From positions 186,001 through 250,000 of the forward strand of contig JAEVLN010000006.1 of assembly GCA_018350325.1 (NCBI GenBank): a DNA stretch of 64,000 nucleotides, given 5' to 3'. Source of the stretch: Globodera rostochiensis (taxonomy: Eukaryota; Nematoda; Chromadorea; Rhabditida; Heteroderidae). Positions within the stretch are counted from its first letter, which is position 1. The number at the start of each line of letters is the position of its first letter. A model generated the notes under the pieces. That model did not search any database. It saw nothing but the letters and a program-made list of their open reading frames with translations, and had not been told where the DNA came from. The position numbers and the translations under genes are program-made. Of the stretch, positions 15,844 to 26,747 are shown piece after piece.

Positions 15844-16770
15844 TCAACTGATTTCAAAATTCTAAACTTGAACATTTGTTTGAAAATTCTACTTACTCAT
15901 AAACTCATTTTTTATAAATAAAAAATGCACGAAAATTTGTAGAATGATCAGCATTCAAGACGTTAAATTAGCGACCGGCGGGAACGGAATTCCGAGCCGG
16001 GCTCCTAATCTATGTCTTTTTGCCAGGACTCCCAAGAAAAATTCTCTGAAAAGTATATCAACGCCAAGAAACGATTTTAGGTCTAAATAAATACATTTAC
16101 TAAATTGTCTTAAATGTTGTGATTTCATAACTATTAAAATAATTTGTATGCGAAATCAATTTTTTTGATATTCTTCAGTTTTACCAAAAATAATCGGGAC
16201 CAATGAAAGCCACCATTACCGGAAAACCAACCATTCGTTACCAAAAAAACATTCCTAACAAATAGGGTTGAGCAAAAGCGGTTTTAGGTAAAAATGATCA
16301 TAATCAACCAAAGTCGAAATTCAAATCATATACCAACTGACTCCGCTCTTTCTCTAAAAGGAATTCGAAAAAAATTTTTTGCCGGTCTCAACTCCAAAAT
16401 GAGTTATGACTAGGATGCTACTTTTAGGTTTTTACCGATTTTTTCCGCAGCTTAGTTTTGGCGAGTTAAGCACGAAAAACATGTGGAATTTCTCACGAAA
16501 AACGTGTGGAATTTCTATCTTATAAGATCATGTAGCGAAATCCGTCGAATCATATACCAATCGCTCCACTCTAAGCCTAAAGCACGAATCTGCAAAAATA
16601 TTTGCGCGGAAGCACCTTGAAGCAAGTTATGAGCCCGGGATCAGGGATGGGGGTAAATTTATTTTGAAAAAACGGAAAAATTTTCAAATGAAATAAAAAT
16701 TATTTTATTAAAATAAATTACGGAAATTTGGTAAAATTGAATAAATTATACGCTCTAAGCCTAACGCACG
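15844..16770. other. AT-rich intergenic DNA with repeat fragments
   Basis: No gene is seen. At 15970-16010 there is a short inverted motif (GGCGGGAACGGAATTCCG) resembling the interior of the MITE at 58.7 kb. At 16310-16640 and 16735-16790 two diverged copies of a segment containing CTAAGCCTAA.GCACGAATC and GAAGCAAG appear. They lead into the long inverted repeat that starts near 16.77 kb. Confidence 0.5.
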
Positions 16771-16878
16771 AATCCGTAAAAAGTTTTTTGGCGGAAACCA
16801 CTTTGAAGCAAGCCCGGGACTGAAGTGTCTTTGACTGGGGACTCAGTTATCCACTGATTAAAAAATGGGAAAAATCAC

Positions 16879-17418
16879 TAGGGTGGTAAATTATATGCAC
16901 ATGCATATTTTTTTCCTGAACTGGTAACAGCCTGAAACGCACGAAAAACATGTTTTCAACTTGGTTTGAAGCTTCTAGAACGCATTTCCATGTGCATATT
17001 TTGCATATTTTTGCATATTTCGCGATTTATGTGCATATTTGCATATTTGTGCATATTTCGCTATTTATGTGCATATTTTTTTCATTTTATGTGCATATTT
17101 TGGCATTTTGCAAAAAATTAGTGATCTCGGCAAGAAAAATTTGATTTTTTCATTTTTCTTAAGAAATTTTTTGAAAAAAGCGCAAAATAATCACAAAAGT
17201 TCAAAAAAATCGCCAAAACACTTGAAGTAAACGAAATGTATCTCATCAGCAATTTTAACCAGTGTTGAATGAATTTGAAGAATTTTGGGTAGATTTTATA
17301 TTGAATTAGAAAAATTTATGTGCATATTTTTTCATTTTTATGTGCATATTTTGCAATTTTTTGTGCATATTTTATGCGCATATTTCAAGATTTTATGTGC
17401 ATATTTTTGGTCACCCTA
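16879..17418. mobile_element. hAT-type MITE with exact 8-bp target duplication
   Basis: The element begins TAGGGTGGTAAATTATATGC and ends with the complement of TAGGGTGACCAAAAATATGC. It is flanked on both sides by the identical 8-mer AAAATCAC (16871-16878 and 17419-17426). TAGGG-type ends with an 8-bp duplication fit the hAT superfamily. Subterminal regions repeat ATGTGCATATTT many times in both halves. It has no coding capacity. It sits inside the left arm of the larger inverted repeat. A related end (TAGGGAGTGTAATTATCTGC) occurs at 58139. Confidence 0.88.
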
Positions 17419-17471
17419 AAAATCACTCATATAATCCATTTCAAAATTACGCATTCATTGAGCATTTAAAC

Positions 17472-18065
17472 CGCTGCCCTACGAAATGTTCGAAGCCACG
17501 AAACGTCGAAGCCACGAAATGTCGACTCAGCCAAAAACGACGAAATGTCGAAAAAAAAATAAATTTTTTTTAAAGTCGATAAAAAATTTTGTTAGGGGTA
17601 TACAAGGGCGTAGAATCCGAATACGACCTCCATTTCGACCAATTCCGAACCCCGGACCCAAATTCGAACAATTTTTTGAAAATTCAAAATAGTTTTTCTA
17701 GTGGTTTTCTGGGCCGTAGAATACGAATCTGACATTCATTTTGCCCAATTCTGAATCCCGGACCCGAATTCATGCTTTTTGAGAACGATTTTAAGACCAA
17801 AATTGATTTCTGAACATTTTTGAATTCAAAAAATTGTTCGAATTTGGGTCCGGGGTTCGGAATTGGTCGAAATGGAGGTCGTATTCGGATTCTACGCCCT
17901 TGTATACCCATAACAAAATTTTTTTTATCGACTTTAAAACAAATTTATTTTTTTTCGACATTTCGTCGTTTTTGGCTGAGTCGACATTTCGTGGCTTCGA
18001 CATTTCGTGGCTTCGACATTTCGTGGCTTCGACGTTTCGTGGCTTCGACATTATGTTAGCGCGCC
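17472..18065. mobile_element. Foldback element with CGAAGCCACGAAATGT tandem ends
   Basis: Arms of about 210 bp (17484-17690 and 17818-18040) are inverted copies. The outer part of each arm is a tandem array of a roughly 16-bp motif (GAAGCCACGAAATGTC), with fewer copies on the left than on the right. The inner part is the shared core (GTAGAATCCGAATACGACC...GGACCCAAATTCG). The 9-bp CATTTAAAC flanks both sides (17463-17471 and 18066-18074). The opposite arm of the host inverted repeat, near 19.76-19.79 kb, shows the uninterrupted site, which confirms insertion here. Confidence 0.88.
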
Positions 18066-18514
18066 CATTTAAACGGGGTTCGAATTTTAAATTTTTGAAA
18101 ATTAAGGAAAAACCAACTTTTAAGTAACAAAAGCCGGACATAATAATGAAAGGCCGCTGGCGGCCCGCCAACAGCGAGCATGCGGAGACGGAGCAAGTAG
18201 TGGGGCGAGGAAGAAGTCTGATGAGCAAACGGCACCCAACTCGTTCCCCGCCAACTCGTTCACCCCCAACTCGTTCCCCACCCCCAACTCGTTCCCTTTT
18301 ACCCAACTCGTTCCCCGCCAACTCGTTCACCCCCAACTCGTTCCCCACCCCAACTCGTTCCCTTTTACCCAACTCGTTCCCCTCTATAAAAAAGGCTTTA
18401 AACCCCTAAAAATTCTTCAAAATTAGTGGGAAAACACGAAGCCAAGCTCCTTTGTTGCGTATGTTGGATCCCTAACCCGAATTCGAACAATTTTTCGAAA
18501 AAAATAATTTGTTT

Positions 18515-19010
18515 TCAAACAAAAATTGGTAATACTAAGGTTTGTCCCCCCCCCCCATTTTTTGAAAAAATAAAAATATTCTTCAAAGTCAATTAAGAGG
18601 TGTTTCTAGGGGTTTTCTGGGGCGTAGAATCCGAATCTGACATTTATTTCGACCAATTTCGAATCTCGGACCCGAATTCGAACAACTTTTGAAAAATTTG
18701 AAATTTTCCAAAAATCAATGTTGGCCTCAAAATCGTTCAAAACCTTAAATTCGATCATTACTTGCTTTTTCGTTGTAAGTTTGTGCTTTTCGAATGATTT
18801 TGAGGCCAAAATTTTTTTTCGAAAAAATGTAATTTTTTGAAAAATTGTTCGAATTCGGGTCCGGGGTTCGGAATTGGTCGAAATGGATGCCAGAACTGGA
18901 TTCTACGCTCCCGATTACCCCTAGAAGCACCTTTTAATTGACTTTGAAAAATATTTTTATTTTTTCAAAAAATGGGGGGGGGAGGACAAACCTTAGTATT
19001 ACCCAAAAAA
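18515..19010. repeat. Inner palindrome with shared foldback core
   Basis: 18515-18700 and 18835-19010 are inverted copies: TTGGTAATACTAAGGTTTGT, a C-tract, ATTTTTTGAAAAAATA, then the GCGTAGAATCCGAATCTGAC core. It closely resembles the inner palindrome at 1025-1560. The spacer (18700-18835) carries no gene. Confidence 0.85.
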
Positions 19011-19906
19011 TTTTTTTTAAGTCGTTTAAAAATTATTGCTAGGGGTTTGGGGGGTTCTAGGGTTACTATTTTGCTCCAGTTCCGAACCCCGGAGCCGAAA
19101 TCGAAAAATTTTTAGAAACATTTTTTTTTCAAAATTGATTTCTGTAACAAAAATTTTCAAAAAGCATATTCGTTTACTCTTCCGATAATCCTTACACCCA
19201 TTTTGTATCTCTTAACGATCTAAAAACAAAAAAAAACATTAAAAAAAAATTTTTTGTTCGACCAATTGTTCAAATTTGGGTTAGGGGTTCAGAAATGATG
19301 AAAACGAACGTCAGAATCGGATTCTACGAGCCGGTATACCCCTAAAAAGACCTTTTTACTGACTTTGGAAAACAAATTAATTTTTTTAAAAGTCGGGGTA
19401 AAGTGAACGAGTTGGGTAAAAGAGAACGAGTTGGGTAAAAGGGAACGAGTTGGGTAAAAGGGAACGAGTTGGGGGTGGGGAACGAGTTGGGGGTGAACGA
19501 GTTGGCGGGGAACCAGTTGGGTTTTTACCCTGACGAGCGCCACTGGGGGGCGAGCGCGCGGGGCCCGCGGAGCGGGCGCGCGCGAGACCCCCAGCCGGGT
19601 CACGCGCGGGGAGCCCGGAGTCTCGCCCCACCTACTGGCCGCCGTAGTCGAGTGTGCGGTACTTTGGCTGCTATTTTCCACCTTAATGTCTAACTTTTCC
19701 CCCTGCTTTGGTTTACTTAAAAAAGTCTGTTCCTTAATTTTCTTTTAAACCGGTTCAAACCCCGTTTTAAATGCTCAATTTTGATTTTCTAATTATGAAT
19801 GCGTAATTTGAAAGATGAGTGATTTTTCCCATTTTTTTAATCAGTGACAACTGAGTCCCAGTCAAGGACTCATAACTTGCTTTCAAAGTGGTTTCGGCAA
19901 AAAACT

Positions 19907-20336
19907 TTTCAAGAGTCCAAAATTAGGAATAAACCCCGGACCCGAATTCGAACAATTTTCGGAAATTCATAATTTTTCAAAAATCAATTTTGGCCTCAAA
20001 ATCATTCAAAAAAGCACAAAACCACAACAAAGCACCTGTTATGTATGACCTTGAAAATTTGTAATTACAAACTTTCTGCGGATTCTTACTCAGCTCGACG
20101 AGAGGAATTAGACCGGCCCAAACGTCCTCTCCCGTGGCCGGAAGAAAAATTTAAAAAAAAATACAATAAAATTCGAATTTTTTTTTTGTCGGGATCCTCC
20201 ATAGAATTTCGTGCCTTTTTAGGCGCCTTTTGCAATTTTTCTTGTCTTAAAGTAGCAGCCCTACTGCTGATTGATAAATTTAGCAGTAAAAAACAAGTTT
20301 TTACTTTTTTTATTGTTATTTTTAAACTAATTTTTT
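19907..20336. other. AT-rich spacer between nested elements
   Basis: No gene. It contains another fragment of the foldback core (GGACCCGAATTCGAACAATTTT near 19940) and AT-rich sequence up to the next element. Confidence 0.5.
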
Positions 20337-21324
20337 GGTAAATACCCGATTCGCTTTTGGCCAATTCGCTTTTTACCCTATTCGCTTTTGACCCGATTCG
20401 CTTTTGGCCAATTCGCTTTTTACCCTATTCGCTTTTGACCCGATTCGCTTTTGACCCGATTCGCTTTTGGCCAATTCGCTTTTTACCCTATTCGCTTTTG
20501 ACCCGATTCGCTTTTGGCCAATTCGCTTTTTACCCTATTCGCTTTTGACCCGATTCGCTTTTGGCCAATTCGCTTTTTACCCTATTCGCTTTTGACCCGA
20601 TTCGCTTTTGGCCAATTCGCTTTTTACCCTATTCGCTTTTGACCCGATTCGCTTTTTTTGGGACCATTCGCTTTTTTTGGGACCATTCGCTTTTTAGTAA
20701 GAAAAAAGCATTTATGAGCGAAATTTGAAGGTTTTATGCAATTCTTTAAGTGTATTCAGGCGTTATTGAGGTAGCTGATCACGAATATGACATCAGATTT
20801 ATCATATGACATCATCTAATCTATGATTTCGACACCTATGTTTTTGTAAAAAAAATTAAAAATTTTTTTTTTCAAAGTTGAGAAAAAGCTGTTTTTAGGG
20901 GTATTCGGTGGCGTAGAATCCGAATCTGAATGCATTTCCACCGATTTTGAGCAATAAATGTGATTTTTGAAATTTCGAAAAAAAATTCGAATTCGGGTCA
21001 GGGGTTCGAAATTGGTCTATGTAAATTTCAGATTCGGATTCTACGCCCCCGAATACCCCTAAAAACAGCTTTTTCTCAACTTTGAAAAAAAAATTTTTAA
21101 TTTTTTTACAAAAACATAGGTGTCGAAATCATAGATTAGATGATGTCATATGATAAATCTGATGTCATATTCGTGATCAGCTACCTTAATAACGACTTAA
21201 AGAATTGCATAAAACCTTCAAATTTCGCTCATAAATGCTTTTTTCTTACTAAAAAGCGAATGGTCCCAAAAAAAGCGAATCGGGTCAAAAGCGAATAGGG
21301 TAAAAAGCGAATCGGGGTCTTGAC
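20337..21324. mobile_element. Foldback element with ATTCGCTTTT tandem ends
   Basis: The 8-mer AATTTTTT flanks both sides (20329-20336 and 21325-21332). The left end GGTAAATACCCGATTCGC pairs with the right-end complement GTCAAGACCCCGATTCGC. The left side bears a long tandem array (20345-20698) built from three alternating variants: ATTCGCTTTTGACCCG, ATTCGCTTTTGGCCA and ATTCGCTTTTTACCCT. The right side keeps only a few copies (21248-21316). Interior arms 20690-20965 and 20985-21247 are near-perfect inverted copies that include the GCGTAGAATCCGAATCTGA core. There is no coding capacity. Confidence 0.85.
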
Positions 21325-21591
21325 AATTTTTTCGCACCTATTTTTGCTTATGATGAACCCGGTTTTTATTACCTATTTTGGCATTTTTTTCTCGCCTATT
21401 TAGGTACTCATTTCGAGATTTTTCTAAGTTCGAACATGTGATTGGTCTTTTTGTGGTGGACTCACAATAGACGAATTTATGAAATTTGATGTTTATGGTT
21501 TCCGAACACATCATCTCTGGGTTATTCAAGTATCAAAATTACATCAGCTTCATCTCTTTCCCTCCCATTCGGACAGTCTTCGAATTAAAGG

Positions 21592-22846
21592 CTAAATAAA
21601 ACAAGAAATGTTCTTCGGTCTGTATGACGAAGTGCGCGACCTGACAATTCGCTCCCCAAATCGCTTCTCCTTGTACTCCTCGGTGTCCTCCATCTCGTTA
21701 AAGTTCCTTCCACCGCCTCGCTTCGCCAAATTCGCGACGTTCGACAGCATTTCTTCGGCTCCATTGAAGGCGCGTGCCCCGCCTCGTTTCCTACCATTGG
21801 CTCGCCCATCAAAGTTGTGATTATTTGTGAAAAAGGGTGACGGAGAGGAGTCCATCCGTTGCTGCTCCGCTTCATCCTCAAAGTTCTCCAACGGACCCAT
21901 CAACAAAGACCGTCGTGGATGCTCAAACGAATATTTGGTCAGTTTTGAGCTGATCCGTTTATTACAGCTCACTTTGTTTATGGGAAGAACAAAGTGCGGT
22001 GCCCAATAACCGGCAGAATTGAAGGGTCCGTCCGCGTCTCTGTAATTTGGCATTTTTTTTATTGGACGAACATTGGAAAAACTCGGCTTTCCAAATATTT
22101 TGAAGTAATTTTTGACCAAATTTAAGATAAAACGGCACCCAAAAAAAGCGCGTCCACCGCCGCGTTTCGCCATCCATCCGGCAAACGGACTGTCGTCGAA
22201 GTGGCGTATGAAATAGCGTCCGCCTGCTAAAGTTGTGAACGATAGAATGAGTTTATGGGTCCTCTGATGTCCGGTGTGCACCTCTTTTCCACGTTCCGTC
22301 CATGTACCCGCCCCCGTAGAAGGGCCTCGCCCCGCCGCGCTTCTTTCCTTCCGGCACAAAATCGTCTCCATCCGGAAGGTCGGCCATGCGAAACAACCGA
22401 CCTCCGGCACGTTTCAGTTCACCGGCCTGTTTTTCATCATAATCATCGCGAAAAGTCTGAATGCCACCTGACGAAACGTGAAAATAATGATGGACCAACC
22501 ATACCGACCCTCTAAACACCTCCAAAGGCATGTCCGCCACTCACTTCTTTTCTCATAGGAGGAAGGTAACGCATCCGAAACAAACAAGTTGAAGGCGCGT
22601 GCTCCGCCCCGCTTTTCGTCCGGAGCGAAGAAGTTGAAGGCGCGTGCTCCGCCCCGCTTTTCGTCCGGAGCGAAGAAGTTGAAGGCGCGTGCTCCGCCCC
22701 GCTTTTCGTCCGGAGCGAAGAAGTTGAAGGCGCGTGCTCCGCCCCGCTTTTGTTCTGTCGCAAGTGCATCGACATCGGATTCAGAAGTTGCGACTCCAAT
22801 GCGCGGAAGTATGAGAAGGGCTGAACTGATGGGAATGATTCTTTAA
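21592..22846 (-). CDS. nlp-21: NLP-21-type neuropeptide precursor (GGARAF peptides)
   Basis: A secretory precursor processed at dibasic KR/KK sites into peptides starting GGARxF or GGGRxF, the signature of nematode NLP-21. In order on the minus strand: three copies of GGARAFNFFAPDE; GGARAFNLFVSDALPSSYE; AGGRLFRMADLPDGDDFVPEG; GGARPFYGGGYMDGTW; AGGRYFIRHFDDSPFAGWMA; GGGRAFFG (spliced on to DADGPFNSAGYW); GGARAFNGAEEMLSNVANLA; and GGGRNFNEMEDTEEYKE. The stop is at the 21592 end. The segment before the first KR (IIPISSALLILPRIGVATS) looks like the second half of a signal peptide. It follows an AG acceptor at about 22850, so the initiator ATG must lie in an upstream exon that I could not identify. 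Receptors and tissue are unknown here. Confidence 0.88.
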
Positions 22847-24482
22847 TAAGAATGGATTTTATCTGCAGCATTCCCTCCCACCCGGTCCCCAAATTCGAAT
22901 TTTGGGCTTTTTTGCCTAAAAATGTGAGCCCTTTGCTTTTTTCGTCTTTATAATTCGCCGCCCTCCCAATTTTACGCTTCACAAATGCCATCCCTCTCTT
23001 TGAACAATGCGTGCAGAGAACGGACAAATTCCCTGGAGAAATTAGTCCATATGGCCGGTGTTCTGCGAGTTAACTAATTAAAGGCGAGCGGAAAGGCTTA
23101 GACTACAAGCGCACAGCTTTTTAAAGGGACGGCATTTTTGGCACTCATTTAGTCGACCGTTCGTTCGGCCGGGACATTTCGTAAAAACATTTTGTCGTCA
23201 TTTTCAAATCAATTCTTGCCGTCCTTCTTCCCCTCCCCTCCAATCCGTCCCCTCTCAAAAGGCCAGAAGCGTCACGAGCGACGATAGGCAAATGAAGTTT
23301 GCGGATGTAGTCGAGAGAGAACGCTGCCAACGCCGCCGTTGTTGACGGCGTTATTGTTGGATTGGGCACTTCGTTGAAGCCAATTTTAGTGCAAAATTTG
23401 TTTAACGTAATTCTATCACGGGAGGACGAGCAAAATGACTTCATTCATTTGACCCTTTTGTTGGAGGGGGGGGGGGGGGGCAAAACTGCCGCAGGGACAA
23501 TATGAAGCATAAACGTTAAGCCCCCAAAACATTTAGGTAGCCAATTCCTTGTACGTTTTGACCCAACAGCAAAATGATAAAAAAATATCTTCGCAGAAAA
23601 CTATTAAGCATTCATTTAAACGTGGGAATGTGAAGATAATGAGGGGGAGGGGAAGGGGGGGGGGATAATGGCATAAATTTAAATGGATGGAAGGCATTTG
23701 TGCTATCGGAAAGTGACCACAAACACTCGGGAACGACTGATGAGAGAATTAAAAGCAAAGTGATGCAGTCGTTGTACAAGAATGTGTGACAAATTTAAAT
23801 AAACGAACGAATGACTCCATCCAATCTCTGAATGTAAAATGTAAATAAATCCATTTTAATCCAATATCTCTTTTTAGTGCCCTCGGGGGACTTTGGAAGC
23901 ACCGCACAGATTGGATTTGTTTGGCCCGAGAGACCAAATTAGATAAGCCAAATTTGGGTGATAGAACAGCAATATCGACAAACAAATGCGAGGAAGAGTA
24001 CAAATGGCTTTGCCCTAAGCTAGGCTTACCTAATCTTAGCTTCAGTACGGGACTGAATCGGTCGTGGTGGGCTTCGGACCGGTAAACCATAAAAATGTGC
24101 AATTTTTATTCTTTGTGCTCAAATTCAGTTTAAAAAGTGCCAACTTCGTCTCCGATTCTCGCTAAACTCACGCCCTTTACCACCCCAAAAAAGCTCAGCG
24201 AAAATTCTCATCCCAACGACACCAAAAAATTCGCTAGTGAATTTTCTTTTTGCTTTTTGCCCTCACGTCAAATCGGATGCGAACTTACGAATTGTTGCGA
24301 TGGAAATGAGAAGAAACTTCGGCGACGTCGGTTGATGAGAAGGGCGGGGGGGCCGTCTGTGGCGATGGGCACCCCTATCGATTCCGTGCAGAATCATTGG
24401 AATCTGTCGGAATATCAAAAAGAAATTAGGGACAATGAACGCAGGAGATGGAAGTTTAAAAATGGAAGAGGAGAAGGAAGTT
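22847..24482. other. Region upstream of nlp-21
   Basis: This should contain the missing first exon and promoter of the neuropeptide gene. I could not assign an ATG with a convincing signal-peptide start. It holds G-runs (23466-23480, 23643-23664). None of the open frames at 23.1-24.5 kb shows a recognisable domain. Confidence 0.35.
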
Positions 24483-25432
24483 TAAAAGTTTAAAAAGGAG
24501 AAGGAAGTTTAAAGTTTAAAAAGGAGAAGGAAGTTTAAAAGTTTAAAAAGGAGATGGAAGTTTAAAGTTTAAAAAGGAGAAGGAAGTTTAAAAGTTTAAA
24601 AAGGAGAAGGAAGTTTAAAAGTTTAAAAAGGAGATGGAAGTTTAAAGTTTAAAAAGGAGATGGAAGTTTAAAGTTTAAAAAGGAGAAGGAAGTTTAAAAG
24701 TTTAAAAAGGAGAAGGAAGTTTAAAAGTTTAAAAAGGAGATGGAAGTTTAAAGTTTAAAAAGGAGATGGAAGTTTAAAAGTTTAAAAAGGAGAAGGAAGT
24801 TTAAAAAGGAGATGGAAGTTTAAAGTTTAAAAAGGAGATGGAAGTTTAAAGTTTAAAAAGGAGAAGGAAGTTTAAAAGTTTAAAAAGGAGAAGGAAGTTT
24901 AAAAAGGAGATGGAAGTTTAAAGTTTAAAAAGGAGATGGAAGTTTAAAAGTTTAAAAAGGAGATGGAAGTTTAAAGTTTAAAAATGAGATGGAAGTTTAA
25001 AGTTTAAAAAGGAGAAGGAAGTTTAAAAGTTTAAAAAGGAGATGGAAGTTTAAAGTTTAAAAATGAGATGGAAGTTTAAAGTTTAAAAAGGAGAAGGAAG
25101 TTTAAAAGTTTAAAAAGGAGATGGAAGTTTAAAAAGGAGAAGGAAGTTTAAAAGTTTAAAAAGGAGATGGAAGTTTAAAAGTTTAAAAAGGAGATGGAAG
25201 TTTAAAAGTTTAAAAAGGAGAAGGAAGTTTAAAAGTTTAAAAAGGAGAAGGAAGTTTAAAAGTTTAAAAAGGAGAAGGAAGTTTAAAAAGGAGATGGAAG
25301 TTTAAAGTTTAAAAAGGAGATGGAAGTTTAAAAGTTTAAAAAGGAGAAGGAAGTTTAAAAGTTTAAAAAGGAGAAGGAAGTTTAAAAGTTTAAAAAGGAG
25401 AAGGAAGTTTAAAAGTTTAAAAAGGAGATGGA
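24483..25432. repeat. Minisatellite of AAGGAGAAGGAAGTTTAAA units
   Basis: About 950 bp of head-to-tail purine-rich units built from GGAAGTTTAAAAGTTTAAAA and a shorter GGAAGTTTAAAGTTTAAAA form. GGAGAAGG and GGAGATGG variants are interspersed, so several unit types are mixed rather than a single homogeneous array. It has no coding role that I can support. Confidence 0.93.
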
Positions 25433-26363
25433 AGAAGAGAAGGAACACAAAAACAAAAGGGCGGGGGGGGGGAGAATGGCAGATGGGAAAGAAAGTAAGA
25501 AGCCGCCTTCCTACGAGGGAAATGCCCCCGGGACTGCCTGGGGGGGGGAGGCTCCTCCCCCCCCCCCAGGCACTTACACGTCTTTTTGCTCCCATGAATT
25601 ATTTGTCCCTGGTGAAGAATGTGAACATAACCGAAGTCCGAAAGAATGATGGAGTCAAACGCAATGTTATGGGAGGGGCAAAATCCCCTCGGGGGCGATC
25701 ATCACTCTCTCAGTGCGTCAAAAAAGGAAATTGCCGAAATATGGTCGGCTCTTAGATTCTTCGTGTCGGCTTGTAAATAGTGACGATGACGTGCGTTGTT
25801 TTGGTGGAGGCAATTAGGCGTTTGGCATGAAACAATCTTTTGCCCTCTTCCAAATGGAAACGGTTGGGACGCTTGGCAAAGAAATTATTTGAGAAAATCA
25901 CTCCGCCGACTTTCAATTTCAATTATTTTTTATTCATTTGTTGTCCAACACTTTAAAGACAATCGAAGATTTGTCACGATTGCTTTTTTTAGCAAAAGAA
26001 GAGACTTCGCCCCTTCAGCAGCAAAACAACAATTTCCTCGCCACGGCAGCGATTTACAAAACAATTTGGCAATAATTCGTTCGTTTATTCATTTGGCAGC
26101 TTTCTGAAAAAGTTGAAGCCGCGCGGACGCTTTCCGTCGGCTTCCGTCCATTTGCATAATGCACTTTCGATGATTGCCGCCGTTACATTCATTCGCTCAG
26201 TTGAGCTTTTCCGCGCGCCGCCGCTTCCGCCGTCGCCGTCGGCGTCGTATTCACAGGAAAAAGGCAATTGTCCGTTCGTCCGTCCGTTTCGTCTGCCCCA
26301 TTCGACCCGGAAAGTTGTTGGCCGTGGCCATTTCAATTTATTTGCCATAATCCGTCAAAAAAG
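25433..26363. other. Flank between minisatellite and candidate neuropeptide gene
   Basis: No gene supported. A G8/C9 inverted pair at 25540-25570 could form a hairpin. The final 250 bp before 26364 should include the 5' UTR or promoter of the candidate neuropeptide gene. Confidence 0.35.
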
Positions 26364-26720
26364 ATGCGAAAGTGTTCTTTTGTTTGGCACCGAATGCTTT
26401 TCCTCCTTTGCGGCCTCTTTTTGTTGGCGTCGCTTTCGCAATTTTGCAATTCCACGCCAATCCATCAACAAAAAAGGCAGCAACAACTCTCTCTGGTTCG
26501 GACGAAAAAAAACGACAATTTTCTTTTAATCGGGCAAATTTCTTTCAGACAAAACGTTTTTATGCGTGGGACGAAATGTCCGCGAAGCGTTCACTGGTCC
26601 CTCCGCTGTCCAACGACGCAAAGTTGGCGATAGAACAAAGTGAGACGAACGCGGATGAATCAGAGCCTTTGTTGGAGAGCCATTCCGCCGGGTATATGGC
26701 ATTTGGATGGCCGGGGGGGC
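26364..26720 (+). CDS. Candidate secreted neuropeptide precursor (FYAW peptide)
   Basis: Exon 1 (26364-26495) starts MRKCSFVWHRMLFLLCGLFL, a good signal peptide, and runs through NSTPIHQQKRQQQLSL to a GT. Exon 2 begins at 26549 after TTTCAG in phase: TKRFYAWDEMSAKR, giving a peptide FYAWDEMSA bounded by two KR sites. It is followed by SLVPPLSNDAKLAIEQ and an acidic spacer up to GYMAFGWPGG. The FYAW core recalls C. elegans NLP-43 (KQFYAWA-type), but I rely on memory for that and the C-terminal residues differ. The 3' end is unclear. The frame runs straight into a C-rich minisatellite at 26.75 kb, and a GT at about 26722 could begin an intron spanning it. Confidence 0.5.
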
Positions 26721-26747
26721 GAGGGTTTGATTGGATAGGAGAGATCC

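Larger units (their letters stand above)
16771..19906. mobile_element. Long inverted-repeat element holding nested insertions
   Basis: The left arm (16771-16870, 17427-17471, 18075-18385) pairs in inverted orientation with the right arm (19393-19906). Matching landmarks are GGCGGAAACCACTTTGAAGC / CTTTCAAAGTGGTTTCGGC, GACTGGGGACTCAGTT / CTGAGTCCCAGTC, ATTACGCATTCAT / ATGAATGCGTAAT, and AACGGGGTTCGAA / TTCAAACCCCGTT. The inner arm ends carry tandem AACTCGTTCCC motifs (18238-18385) mirrored as GGGAACGAGTT (19393-19515). Two other elements interrupt the left arm. Without them the element would be about 2 kb. No transposase is seen. Confidence 0.8.

Noticed and set aside
22255..22515. Plus-strand frames opposite nlp-21 (RAPPRF repeats)
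   Set aside because: The RAPPRFSSGAKK repeat is the antisense reading of KRGGARAFNFFAPDE; the minus strand has dibasic sites and family motifs.
24483..25432. Possible CRISPR-like array
   Set aside because: Direct repeats are contiguous without unique spacers, and the DNA is eukaryotic.
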